This document shows positions 1 through 7,370 of a DNA stretch of 13,801 nt, piece after piece. Location of the stretch: contig JAFGBE010000166.1 in the NCBI GenBank assembly GCA_016933315.1, positions 1 to 13,801 of the forward strand, given 5' to 3'. The position numbers were made by a program, and so were the translations under genes. Numbering within the stretch: the stretch's first letter is position 1; every line of letters starts with the position of its first letter. Under the pieces are notes generated by a model. That model was not told the origin of the DNA. It made no database searches and saw nothing but the letters and a program-made list of their open reading frames with translations. Source of the DNA: Candidatus Auribacterota bacterium. GTDB lineage: Bacteria; Auribacterota; UBA6266.

Positions 1-1
1 G

Positions 2-463
2 CCTGTGGAATGGGAAAATACAGGCGGCGCTGAGCTTTCAAAAAGTTCCGACCAGGTCACCGAAGGCAAAAACGCGCTTAAAGTCGATATCATCGAGGAA
101 TCGGAAGACTGGAGAGAGAAAGTAGGTTTTTCGCGCGAAGATTATTTAAATCTTGAAGGATCAAAAATAATAATGGATATCTATTGCCCTTATCCTTTCG
201 GGTATTCCGTGGCCCTCGGGTTCGATACAGGCCCCGAGTGGATGTATTATGAAACCCCGCGTGTGGCTCTTTCACAGGGCTGGAATAAAAATGTCACTTT
301 CGATATGACCAAGAATGATTTCAAATGCAAGGCCACCGACTGGCAGTATAACCAGAAACTTGGAGACCAAAATTCGGTAAAGAAAATGCATGTATTGATT
401 TACAGGCCCGCTAAACTTGAACCTCAGGTTGTTTACGTTGATAACATAAGGCTGGCTAAATAG
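2..463 (+). CDS. C-terminal part of a secreted carbohydrate-binding-like protein (5' truncated)
   Basis: The reading frame is open from the window edge, so the GTG at 5 is probably an internal valine and the true start lies upstream. About 153 residues remain. They look like one beta-sandwich domain of the CBM4/9 (galactose-binding-like) type: an opening FE/W-E-N-T-G-G-like strand, an EGKNALKVDI strand, many aromatics in the middle (YCPYPFGYS, PEWMYYE), and the ending VYVDNIRL that closes many such domains in glycan-active exported proteins. No catalytic motif is visible in the remaining part. The stop at 461-463 is followed within 20 nt by a strong terminator, so this is the last gene of its transcript. 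The fold assignment is inference from pattern. The role of the full protein (glycosidase, surface protein or other) cannot be told from here. Confidence 0.6.
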   Translation, partial: PVEWENTGGAELSKSSDQVTEGKNALKVDIIEESEDWREKVGFSREDYLNLEGSKIIMDIYCPYPFGYSVALGFDTGPEWMYYETPRVALSQGWNKNVTFDMTKNDFKCKATDWQYNQKLGDQNSVKKMHVLIYRPAKLEPQVVYVDNIRLAK

Positions 464-482
464 TTTGCGTTGTATAAACTGA

Positions 483-517
483 AAATAAGGGGCGGAAATG
501 AAAACCGCCCCTTATTT
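483..517. terminator. Bidirectional intrinsic terminator
   Basis: A perfect 13-bp inverted repeat (483-495 with 505-517) encloses a 9-nt loop. The stem core is GGGGCGG/CCGCCCC and its outer flanks are AAATAA/TTATTT. On the plus strand the stem ends in TTATTTGTTT; on the minus strand it ends in TTATTTTCAG. It lies between two convergent genes whose stops are at 463 and 520, so it can end transcription from both sides. Confidence 0.9.
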
Positions 518-519
518 GT

Positions 520-2184
520 TTAATAAGCGAAAGCGCTTCCTCCGATAAATTCCCTTAAGACAGACGCGGGAGGGGTCTCTGTCGGGGATATAGCTACAAA
601 TAAATTCAGAAAGTCCAGGAGCCTGGTGGCTTCAACGTATTCCCTGCGGTCAGAGCGAACCTCAAGAAGAAATCTCTCGGCGAATATTTTTAAGACGGCA
701 TGTTCGTAAACTAGGGCGGAATTGAAGATTATATCCGCGCTGTTCTGGTAGGGGAAAATGTATTGTTCTTCGCCTTTTCGCACCGAATACCACCTTGATA
801 ATGTGTCTGCGGCGCTGTAACCCCTGAACATGCAATCCCTTATTAAGCGGCGAAGCAGCCTTGTGTCGGACGTGAATATCCGATTGTGGTCATCAATGCA
901 AAGCTGGGTTAGCGCGCTCAGATATATTTTTAGTTTTTTCTCCTTGCCTATGTCAGGCAGAAGCCTTGGGTTAATAGCATGCAGCCCTTCTATTATTATT
1001 ACAAAGTCTTTTCCTTTGGGAATCCGGCAGGGAGTGCCCGCCACCTGTTTCCCCTCGCTGAAACTGAATTTGTTTAGTATCGCTTTTTTGCCCGCGAGCA
1101 GGTCGGCAATGTCTTTGTTGAATGATTTGATGTCAAGGGCGCCGGGTGTTTCAAAATCATATTCGCCGTTCTCGTCCAGGGGCGATTTTTCCCTGTCCAG
1201 AAAATAATCATCAAGTGAAATTGGAATAGAATGAATGTTGTTTACCGCAAGCTGTATGGAAAGGCGTTTTATCGTCGTTGTTTTTCCGGAAGCGGATGGA
1301 CCCGCTACAAGTATGATTTTTATTTTTCTGTTATTTTTGATCTTGTCGCATATCTGTATTATCTTTTTTTCATGAAGGGCTTCGGCTACCTTTATTGCCT
1401 CTGAAATATCGCCGTTGATACAGATGTTGTTCAGGTCGCTTACCGTTCTCACTCCTATAATCTTATTCCATTCTTTTGTTTCCATGTAGGTTTTGAACAG
1501 GGACGGGTTAGGCAAAATTTTTGGCGTCAGGTCCGGTTTTTCAGGGTCGGGAAATACAAGTATAAAGCCTTTGTTATATAACTGAAGGTCGAATGTCCGG
1601 GCAAATCCGGTATGGGGAAGCATGGGCCCGTAGGATATGTCGGAGAACCCGGCGCAGCTTACAATCCTCGTGTCGGAGCCTTTGAGGGTTTCGAGAAGCT
1701 TTACTTTCTGCGGGTACCCCAGTTTCGCGAAAAGTTTTATGGCCGATTGTTTGGGGTAGAGCTCATGGATAAAAGGAATCCTCTGCTTTATTATTTCGTG
1801 CATCCTGTTTTTAATCTTCTTAAGCGAGACCTGCGTCATTTTTATTTTCGGGTCTTCAAAGTCATAGTAATAACCGTTTGATATGGACTGTCCTATTACC
1901 AGGCGGCTTTTCGGGAAAAGCGATTTTACCGAAGCGTGAAGTATGAACGAAAGGCTGCGCCTGTAAACCGAAGCGCCCACGCGGTCCCTGTAACTGATAA
2001 GTTCAACGGCAGAATCTGTTTTGAGCTTGTAATCAAGGTCGAAGAGGCAGTTGTCTATTATGGCGGCGATGGGAGGAGGAGACAATCTTATCCTCTCTTC
2101 CTCAAGAAGCCTGAAGATAGGCTTCTTCGCTTTTACCTGAATAGTCTTTTTGAAGTTACTGCCCGTAAAAGTAATTTTCATCAT
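520..2184 (-). CDS. TGS / tRNA-synthetase-like / uridine-kinase-like fusion (nucleoside kinase family)
   Basis: The 554-residue protein has three parts. Residues 1-65 form a TGS-like ubiquitin fold. Residues 75-235 resemble the second additional (editing) domain of threonyl-tRNA synthetase, ending in YGPMLPHTG (185-193). Residues 285-510 form a P-loop kinase of the uridine kinase/phosphoribulokinase family, with Walker A GPSASGKTT (295-303), DDYF (325-328), and an FxTP-GALD region near 345-351. This architecture is known in bacteria and is usually annotated as uridine or nucleoside kinase; the physiological substrate is not established. In the editing-like domain the metal ligands of ThrRS are mostly replaced (HxxxH reads HASVK at 83-87; the Cys and His of CRGPH read S184 and M188), so hydrolytic editing is unlikely. 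The start is Met-Met at 2184 with a modest GGA upstream. The gene is divergent from the nuclease gene at 2320. Confidence 0.85.
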   Translation of the reverse strand: MMKITFTGSNFKKTIQVKAKKPIFRLLEEERIRLSPPPIAAIIDNCLFDLDYKLKTDSAVELISYRDRVGASVYRRSLSFILHASVKSLFPKSRLVIGQSISNGYYYDFEDPKIKMTQVSLKKIKNRMHEIIKQRIPFIHELYPKQSAIKLFAKLGYPQKVKLLETLKGSDTRIVSCAGFSDISYGPMLPHTGFARTFDLQLYNKGFILVFPDPEKPDLTPKILPNPSLFKTYMETKEWNKIIGVRTVSDLNNICINGDISEAIKVAEALHEKKIIQICDKIKNNRKIKIILVAGPSASGKTTTIKRLSIQLAVNNIHSIPISLDDYFLDREKSPLDENGEYDFETPGALDIKSFNKDIADLLAGKKAILNKFSFSEGKQVAGTPCRIPKGKDFVIIIEGLHAINPRLLPDIGKEKKLKIYLSALTQLCIDDHNRIFTSDTRLLRRLIRDCMFRGYSAADTLSRWYSVRKGEEQYIFPYQNSADIIFNSALVYEHAVLKIFAERFLLEVRSDRREYVEATRLLDFLNLFVAISPTETPPASVLREFIGGSAFAY

Positions 2185-2215
2185 CCGTATTCCAATTAAT
2201 CCACCATATTAGTTT

Positions 2216-2244
2216 ATCTTAAAACATTAAAAAGTTCCAATCAA
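2216..2244 (-). promoter_or_regulatory. Candidate sigma70 promoter for the TGS-kinase gene
   Basis: Read on the minus strand, TTGATT (2244-2239) is followed by a 17-nt spacer and TAAGAT (2221-2216). Both boxes match the consensus at four of six positions. The predicted start would give a leader of about 25 nt before the ATG at 2184. Spacing is ideal but the boxes are moderate, and the region is AT-rich, so chance matches are possible. Confidence 0.35.
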
Positions 2245-2254
2245 GAAAACATGT

Positions 2255-2283
2255 TTGTCTTTGAGTACCCGATATGTTATATC
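2255..2283 (+). promoter_or_regulatory. Candidate sigma70 promoter for the Cas4-like nuclease gene
   Basis: TTGTCT (2255-2260), a 17-nt spacer and TATATC (2278-2283) lie upstream of the ATG at 2320, giving a leader of about 30 nt. Each box matches the consensus at four of six positions. It is back to back with the minus-strand candidate at 2216-2244 in the 135-nt divergent gap. Confidence 0.35.
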
Positions 2284-2319
2284 TATTCCATTGAATTCAT
2301 TTAAAGTCGGACGGATATT

Positions 2320-3213
2320 ATGCCAGAGCAAAGTAAATATAAATTCACCCCGGTTTTAGGCTGGTCTGTAAGCAGATACGATATATTCAAAAGGTGCAAA
2401 CGTCAGTATTATTACCAATATTACGGCAAATACGACAGGGATATAAGCCAGTCAAAGATAAATTTCCTGAAATATCTTACCAGTGTTCCCCTTGAAATCG
2501 GGAATGTTGTGCATGATGTGATTGCCGTGCTTCTTAACCGTTTGAAGAAAACGCAGGAACAGCTCGATGTTGAAAAATTCATGGATTTTTCAAGACGGGA
2601 GTGCGAAAAGCAGATTGAAAAAAAGAAATTTTTTGAAACATATTATAGGCTGAAAGAAAAAATACTCATTACGGACTTATACCCGAAAGTTGAGACCTGC
2701 CTTAAATCTTTCCTGTCCAGCAGTTGGAAAAGCTGGGTTTTTTCGGAGGGATTAAAAAACAGCGATAAATGGATCATAGAGCCGGGGGATTTCGGCGAAA
2801 CCAGGGTTAACGGGCTTAAAGCCTACCTTAAAGTGGATTTTCTTTTCCCGAAAGACTCTAAATTGGTCGTCCTTGACTGGAAAACAGGGAAGAAAGATTC
2901 GGACAAACACGAGAACCAGCTTGTAGGCTATGTTTATTACGCCATGATGAAATTCGGCTTTTATCCTCACGCGGATAAGGTTGACGCATATATTATTTAT
3001 TTGGGCGAGGAATACGATGAAATAAAAGCGGCTATCAATGAATATGATGTCTCCCGCTTCGAGGATAAGGCCATGGAAGAAACGGAGGCGATGTACGCTT
3101 ATTGTAAAGATGTGGAACAGAATATCCCTCTTGATAAAACCGAATTTAAAATGACGGATAACATGAATATATGCAGGTTCTGCAATTATAGGGAACTCTG
3201 CGGAAGAGACTGA
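2320..3213 (+). CDS. Cas4/RecB-like PD-(D/E)XK nuclease with probable Fe-S cluster
   Basis: The 297-residue protein begins with WSVSRYDIFKRCKRQYYYQYY (15-35), the usual opening of PF12705-type RecB-like nucleases. It then shows GNVVH (61-65, the metal-binding His), KVDF (171-174, Asp173), LDWKTG (185-190, Asp186 and Lys188), and QLVGYVYYA (200-208, the RecB-family Q-x-x-x-Y motif). This is a full set of active-site residues. Four cysteines, C26 plus C285, C288 and C294 near the C terminus, follow the one-plus-three layout that holds a 4Fe-4S cluster in Cas4, AddB and Dna2. The length is near that of stand-alone Cas4-like enzymes. No helicase, cas gene or repeat array is in the window, so a role in general DNA repair or processing is more likely than CRISPR adaptation; that is inference. 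The start ATG has GGACGG upstream. Confidence 0.85.
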   Translation: MPEQSKYKFTPVLGWSVSRYDIFKRCKRQYYYQYYGKYDRDISQSKINFLKYLTSVPLEIGNVVHDVIAVLLNRLKKTQEQLDVEKFMDFSRRECEKQIEKKKFFETYYRLKEKILITDLYPKVETCLKSFLSSSWKSWVFSEGLKNSDKWIIEPGDFGETRVNGLKAYLKVDFLFPKDSKLVVLDWKTGKKDSDKHENQLVGYVYYAMMKFGFYPHADKVDAYIIYLGEEYDEIKAAINEYDVSRFEDKAMEETEAMYAYCKDVEQNIPLDKTEFKMTDNMNICRFCNYRELCGRD

Positions 3214-3341
3214 AAAGAGAAATAAGTTTTTTTGTCAGGGATTTATATGGATTTATATGAAAACCAGAAAACTGGGAATTGTGCGCGAACCCAGGAAAAA
3301 CCTGTCGGGAAAATATAAAGGTGAATAAAGGAGAAGAAACA

Positions 3342-3674
3342 ATGACATCTGAATCTATTGTTTTATCGGCTATTTTAACACTGTTTTTTTGTGTAACGGG
3401 CGCTTTTTGCGATGACAACGTGGTTTCGGAATCCGTGAAAAGCGTCGGCAACCTTGTTGTGGAAACCACTAAAGCCGTCGGCAATGTCCTGGAGACTACT
3501 GCCAAAACATTTGACCCGGACCAAAATCCGCAAAATGGAAACAAAGGTTATATAATCAGGGATTCCGATATCGATGAGCGTTCAAAAGAAATAACCCAAG
3601 CCGTTTCCGAAGACAAATTCTCCGGACAGCAATACCGCGGCAAGCTCACGACCGGCGCGTATAACGGGAAATAG
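3342..3674 (+). CDS. Small exported protein of unknown function
   Basis: I chose ATG 3342 because a clear SD (AAGGAG, 3328-3333) sits 8 nt upstream; an upstream in-frame ATG at 3279 would put polar residues before the signal and has no SD. The 110-residue product has a hydrophobic N-terminal segment (IVLSAILTLFFCVTGAFC, about 5-22) suited to Sec export, with likely cleavage just before DD. The lipobox is not canonical, because Phe precedes the Cys. The mature part has valine/threonine-rich repeats of the type SVKSVGNLVVETTKAVGNVLETT (about 30-53, probably amphipathic helix), then a polar, Gln/Asn/Gly-rich C terminus without cysteines. I do not recognise a family. The stop lies 3 nt from the stop of the convergent BON gene. 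Confidence 0.65.
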   Translation: MTSESIVLSAILTLFFCVTGAFCDDNVVSESVKSVGNLVVETTKAVGNVLETTAKTFDPDQNPQNGNKGYIIRDSDIDERSKEITQAVSEDKFSGQQYRGKLTTGAYNGK

Positions 3675-3677
3675 CTT

Positions 3678-4040
3678 TTACTTCTTTATTTTTAAATTGC
3701 TTTTGTATCCCCTGACACCCGGCACAGACATTATCGTCTGCTGGATTTTGTCTTTTTGTTCCAGGGAATCAACGTTTCCGCTGACAGACACAATGCTGTC
3801 TTTTACCAGTATGCTTAATTCTTCAACGGGGACTATGTCGGCTTTTTTTAAGGCATCCGTAACCTTATCCTGTATGTCTTTGTTTGAGATGACATTTATT
3901 TTGCTGCTGCCGAAGTTGGTTCCCGTAGCGGTTTTTTCCTGTAGAGACGCCTCTTTTTCTCTTTTTGCCCTGGATTTGTCGGCGCAATAAGCGGATGAAA
4001 AAGTAAACATTAAAACCAGCAAGAAAATAATGTATTTCAT
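3678..4040 (-). CDS. Exported BON-domain protein
   Basis: I place the start at 4040, since a perfect AGGAGG lies 5 nt upstream (4046-4051) and the signal peptide then begins at residue 1; a longer in-frame reading from 4094 would begin upstream of the promoter. The 120-residue product has a signal peptide (MKYIIFLLVLMFTFSSAYC, cleavage near residue 19), a basic polar linker (20-50), and one BON domain (about 54-118) with the core VSVSGNV (84-90) and the end VPGVRGYKSNLKI. BON domains in OsmY-like and other periplasmic proteins bind phospholipid or membrane surfaces. A role at the envelope, perhaps under stress, is inferred. A strong promoter lies directly upstream. Confidence 0.85.
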   Translation of the reverse strand: MKYIIFLLVLMFTFSSAYCADKSRAKREKEASLQEKTATGTNFGSSKINVISNKDIQDKVTDALKKADIVPVEELSILVKDSIVSVSGNVDSLEQKDKIQQTIMSVPGVRGYKSNLKIKK

Positions 4041-4065
4041 AATGCCCTCCTGTGATGGATAAGGC

Positions 4066-4094
4066 AGTATATAGCTTTTTATGTATAATTGCAA
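4066..4094 (-). promoter_or_regulatory. Sigma70 promoter of the BON-domain gene
   Basis: On the minus strand TTGCAA (4094-4089), a 17-nt spacer and TATACT (4071-4066) form a near-consensus promoter (four and five of six positions). The predicted start near 4059 gives a leader of about 20 nt that contains the AGGAGG. Everything is in the right order and spacing. Confidence 0.7.
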
Positions 4095-4140
4095 GTTAGT
4101 TGATGACTATAAAATTACGATTTGATATCATTTATAAATT

Positions 4141-5565
4141 ATGAAACAGGTTTTTCTTCAATTTGGTGACAGCAATTTTATAAGGGCTTTTTTTGACTCT
4201 ATTGTACATGAGCTTAACAAAAAAGAGCCGACAGGTTCCGTAATAGTCATACAGCCGCACCGCTCGGGAAGGGTCAAGGAACTTCAGAACCAGAGCAACC
4301 TGTATACCCTGGTCCTCAGGGGAAATACCAAAACAGGCTGTGTCAACAAAAAGGAAATAATTAACTGTATATCCGAATCGATAAATCCCTACGTTGATTA
4401 CAGGAATTTTTCGGAGCTTTATAAAAGGGATGACATCAGGTTTATAATCTCGGACGATAAGTCAGACAAGTGGCATGCCGGCTCCGATGAGGAAATAACG
4501 GCAAAACCGCCGGAAAACATTGCCGGTAAAATAACCGCATTCCTTTTTAAGAGGTTTAAACATTTCAAGGGGAGCAGCGATAAGGGAATAATACTTCTTC
4601 CCTGCGAAGATGTCGTCAATAACGGGGAATTACTGAGGAATGCTGTCATTAAAACCGCGAAATATTGGTGTCTCGGCGACGGGTTCCTTAAGTGGCTGGA
4701 TACAAGTTGTTTTTTTCTTTCCACCGTATGTGACAGGATAGTAATGGGCTTCCCTTTCGGGGAATCGCAGCATATTGAAAAAGAAATGGGTTATTCCGAC
4801 CGCCTGATAGTAGAAGCCGAACCCTTTTACCGGTGGGTAATTAAGGGCCCCAAGAAACTTGCCAGGGATATACCTTTCATCAAACCGTATTTGAATGTCC
4901 TTTATACGGATGACCTCTCGTATTACTGCGAGATAAAGGATAAAGTTTACAAGGAAACCCTTACGTTTATTTACCTGCTTAAAACCCTGCTTAACGCTAA
5001 AAATTTTTCGGAAATCTGCAAAGACAGGCTTTATTCAAAGTTCATTAAAAACATGGTTTTTCATGAAATCCTGCCGTCAGTAAAAGATGTGGGGGAAAAG
5101 CATATCAGGGATTCCGAAAATATTATTGAAAGGATGAACAACCCTCATATAGTCGATGAAAAATCATTTATTCTGACAAACGGAAGTGTGAGCCCGGGGC
5201 ACAGTTTCCTGGAAACAGCAAGACAGTATATGGCGAACACGGGCAAAGCGCCTGTCCATCTGATTTTCTCTTTTGCCATGAGGATCTATTTCTGCAGCAA
5301 AGACAAGTATATCAAAGACCTTATATCAAAGGATGTGTTTGTCCGGTTTACCAATAAGGCCTGGAAAGTGGTGGGTAAATCCACCAGGGGCATCCAGTTG
5401 CTGAGCAGGAAAATAATTGACTCCAGGCTGGTGTGGGAGCGCAGGGATACAAAGGATATAAAAGTTATCAGGAGATTGTTGCAGCTTTTCATCATCAATC
5501 TTACGAGGTTGGGGCCCAGAAAATCCATTGAGAGAGTTGTGTTAAGGAAAAAGGGAAGGAAATAA
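4141..5565 (+). CDS. Divergent UxaB-like (altronate oxidoreductase/mannitol dehydrogenase family) protein, probably altered active site
   Basis: The 474 residues align along most of the length of UxaB (E. coli about 483 aa): LQFGDSNFIRAFFD (6-19, the NAD-binding start), IILLPCEDVVNNGELL (150-165), STVCDRIVMGFP (194-205, family signature), LNVLYTDDL (251-259), and FIKNMVFHEILP (301-312). UxaB reduces tagaturonate to altronate with NADH in hexuronate catabolism. Compared from memory with E. coli UxaB, the glycine-rich GEGNF reads GDSNF, VDR reads CDR, and the catalytic K-x4-N-x2-H block reads K266...K271...L274: the Lys is kept, but Asn and His are lost. Activity as a hexuronate reductase is therefore doubtful. 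No other hexuronate gene is nearby. No SD is visible; TATAAA ends only about 5 nt before the ATG. The TPR gene follows 2 nt after the stop, so the two are probably cotranscribed. Confidence 0.7.
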   Translation: MKQVFLQFGDSNFIRAFFDSIVHELNKKEPTGSVIVIQPHRSGRVKELQNQSNLYTLVLRGNTKTGCVNKKEIINCISESINPYVDYRNFSELYKRDDIRFIISDDKSDKWHAGSDEEITAKPPENIAGKITAFLFKRFKHFKGSSDKGIILLPCEDVVNNGELLRNAVIKTAKYWCLGDGFLKWLDTSCFFLSTVCDRIVMGFPFGESQHIEKEMGYSDRLIVEAEPFYRWVIKGPKKLARDIPFIKPYLNVLYTDDLSYYCEIKDKVYKETLTFIYLLKTLLNAKNFSEICKDRLYSKFIKNMVFHEILPSVKDVGEKHIRDSENIIERMNNPHIVDEKSFILTNGSVSPGHSFLETARQYMANTGKAPVHLIFSFAMRIYFCSKDKYIKDLISKDVFVRFTNKAWKVVGKSTRGIQLLSRKIIDSRLVWERRDTKDIKVIRRLLQLFIINLTRLGPRKSIERVVLRKKGRK

Positions 5566-5567
5566 AA

Positions 5568-6497
5568 ATGATAAAACCGCGCAATATTTTAAGAAACGGT
5601 AAATATTTATTGCTTGTTCTTGTGGTTTTTATATGGCAGAAAGACTGTCTTTCTAAGCAGAAGTATACCGAAGAGGAAAAAAGGGGAATTATAATCGAAT
5701 GTTATGAAAACGGCGTTAGGGAATACCAATCCGGCAATTACAGCGCGGCTAAGTCTGAATTCGACAGAATATTAAAGCTTGACCCCGATAACAAAAAAGC
5801 CCGGAGGTATGCGGTAAAATGCGACGAGAAGATCGAAACGGAAAACGTTGAAAAGCATGATGAACCGGCAAAAACCGCCGGGTCCGGCGAAGCGGCGGCG
5901 GAACGCGCCCCTGCGCGGGAAGTTGAGGAAAAAATAATTGCCGCAGATACGCCATTTGATGCGCAGAAAAGCGGAGCGGAGCCCGAAGAAACTTCCGAAG
6001 AGGTTACGCTTCCGGTTCAGACAACCAGGCTTATGGATGAAGGCGTGAACTCTTACAGGGACGGTGAATACGGGAAAGCTAAGGAGATCTTCGGGCAAAT
6101 CCTTTCTCTGGACAGTTCGAATAAAAAGGCAAAGAGATATATCAAAAGGTGCGAAGATAAAATAGCGAAAAAGGAGAAGCTGAGGGAAAAAGAACTTGCG
6201 CGGGAGGAAAAGGAAAAAGAGAGGAAAAAAGCGCTGGAAGAGAAAATTGCGTTAGAGAAGAAAAACAAGCAGTTACCGCCTCCGGTTGCTGTAAAGGAAG
6301 AGGCCGAAACACCGGCTGGCTCAACCGCAGTTGTTTCGGATGATAAAGATGCCGGCGCTCTTTATAAAGAAGCTTTGCTTGAATACAGGAAGCAGAATTA
6401 CAGGAAAGCGATTGAAATGTTTAAGGAAGTGTTGCAAAGAGACCCCGGCAACGAAAAAGCCTCAGGATATATAAAAGCCGCTGAGCGAAAACTATAA
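5568..6497 (+). CDS. Membrane-anchored or exported TPR protein with three evenly spaced repeats
   Basis: The 309-residue protein has an N-terminal hydrophobic segment (YLLLVLVVFIW, 13-23) that may be a signal peptide or anchor. Three TPR-like units follow at about 47-90, 157-200 and 267-309, each with the pattern Y-x3-(N/E)-Y-x2-A, then a hydrophobic L-x-x-(D)-P/S-x-N-x-K-A. Corresponding residues G49, G159 and A269 are exactly 110 apart. The first linker (91-156) is Ala/Glu-rich and probably disordered; the second (201-266) begins with a highly charged Lys/Glu stretch (201-235) that should form a long helix or coiled coil. TPRs are protein-protein scaffolds, so a role in an envelope complex is plausible, but the partner is unknown. 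AAGGA (5556-5560) inside the upstream gene serves as SD. The last 6 nt overlap the convergent DUF72 gene. Confidence 0.75.
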   Translation: MIKPRNILRNGKYLLLVLVVFIWQKDCLSKQKYTEEEKRGIIIECYENGVREYQSGNYSAAKSEFDRILKLDPDNKKARRYAVKCDEKIETENVEKHDEPAKTAGSGEAAAERAPAREVEEKIIAADTPFDAQKSGAEPEETSEEVTLPVQTTRLMDEGVNSYRDGEYGKAKEIFGQILSLDSSNKKAKRYIKRCEDKIAKKEKLREKELAREEKEKERKKALEEKIALEKKNKQLPPPVAVKEEAETPAGSTAVVSDDKDAGALYKEALLEYRKQNYRKAIEMFKEVLQRDPGNEKASGYIKAAERKL

Positions 6498-7370
6498 AAG
6501 CTTTTTTTGAACGGGAGTATCCGCGTAGCAATAGCGGGTTAACATTTCGTAATTTTCAAGCATAACGGGCGGGCATTTTGTTTTTGACTTAAGGAACATC
6601 GATTTCAGCTGCAGGATATTCGCGAAGGCTTTCCCCTCATAATGGTTATTGCCGACGGCGTATCCGCGCAATATACCCGGGTGTGACAACCCGTCAGCGA
6701 ACGGACGCAACTCTGCTTCTGAATACAGGTAATCGTACCTTTCATCCCTGCCGGATTTTTCGTTGAACCAACTCTCTCTGTTTCTTCCATGCAGCCGCAG
6801 GTAAAGAATCCTGCTTCCGTCATGGAATTTCGGCTTGATATTCAATGATCTCTCGGGCTGGTCTATCGTCGCTATGCCGGAGCTGTTTTCATAAAGAAAC
6901 GATTCCGCCTCGCCGCAATTCCATGAACTGTGCCTTATTTCCGTTACAACGTTATAGCCGCGGAAAGCCTTGAATATTTTTCCGGCCCTTGACCTGTTTT
7001 CTTTTGTGAAGTGGAAAGAATACGGGAATTGCGCAAGCAGGCAGGCAAAGTTCCCGTTGTTTTTCAGCGCGTCCAGGAATCTTTTTACCGCGGATACGCT
7101 CCCTTCCGCGGGGAAGTTTATGTTATGGGTGAAATCCCTGTGCAGTTTTGCGGAAAAAACGAAACCGCTCTTGTCTTTTACGGAGTTGCTCCAGCTGTTC
7201 GCGTTCATTACGGAAGGATAACTGTAAAAGGAGCTATTGATTTCTATGAAATCCACAAAATCCGAAAGATATCTCAGCCTGTCGAAATTATCAGGAGCCT
7301 GCAGGGGATAAACTTTCCCTTTCCAGTCAGGATATGACCATCCTGCAGTCCCGAAAAACATTTTTTTCAT
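6492..7370 (-). CDS. DUF72 (YecE-like) family protein
   Basis: The 292-residue protein has the whole DUF72 pattern: GTAGWSYPDW (7-16), EINSSFY (43-49), FVFSAKLHRDFTHN (70-83), ACLLAQFPYSFHF (109-121), TEIRHSSW (143-150), YLRLHGR (190-196), Trp201, and a late NNHYEGKAFANILQL (241-255). The family has a TIM-barrel-like fold with conserved polar residues in the barrel, but no biochemical function is established. Length is slightly above the usual 240-270. The ATG at 7370 lacks an SD; Met4 is a possible alternative. The stop overlaps that of the convergent TPR gene by 6 nt (6492-6497). Confidence 0.88.
   Translation of the reverse strand: MKKMFFGTAGWSYPDWKGKVYPLQAPDNFDRLRYLSDFVDFIEINSSFYSYPSVMNANSWSNSVKDKSGFVFSAKLHRDFTHNINFPAEGSVSAVKRFLDALKNNGNFACLLAQFPYSFHFTKENRSRAGKIFKAFRGYNVVTEIRHSSWNCGEAESFLYENSSGIATIDQPERSLNIKPKFHDGSRILYLRLHGRNRESWFNEKSGRDERYDYLYSEAELRPFADGLSHPGILRGYAVGNNHYEGKAFANILQLKSMFLKSKTKCPPVMLENYEMLTRYCYADTPVQKKLL

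Noticed and set aside
1612..2199. Open frames on the plus strand (1612-1881, 1936-2199) inside the TGS-kinase gene
   Set aside because: They are antisense shadows of a gene with clear P-loop and TGS motifs, without SD or family signal.
2320..3213. CRISPR locus suggested by the Cas4-like nuclease
   Set aside because: No repeat-spacer pattern and no cas1, cas2 or effector gene is visible anywhere in the window.
5772..6324. Minus-strand frames opposite the TPR gene (Phe/Ser-rich)
   Set aside because: The composition is what Lys/Glu-rich coding gives on the opposite strand; no SD or motif.
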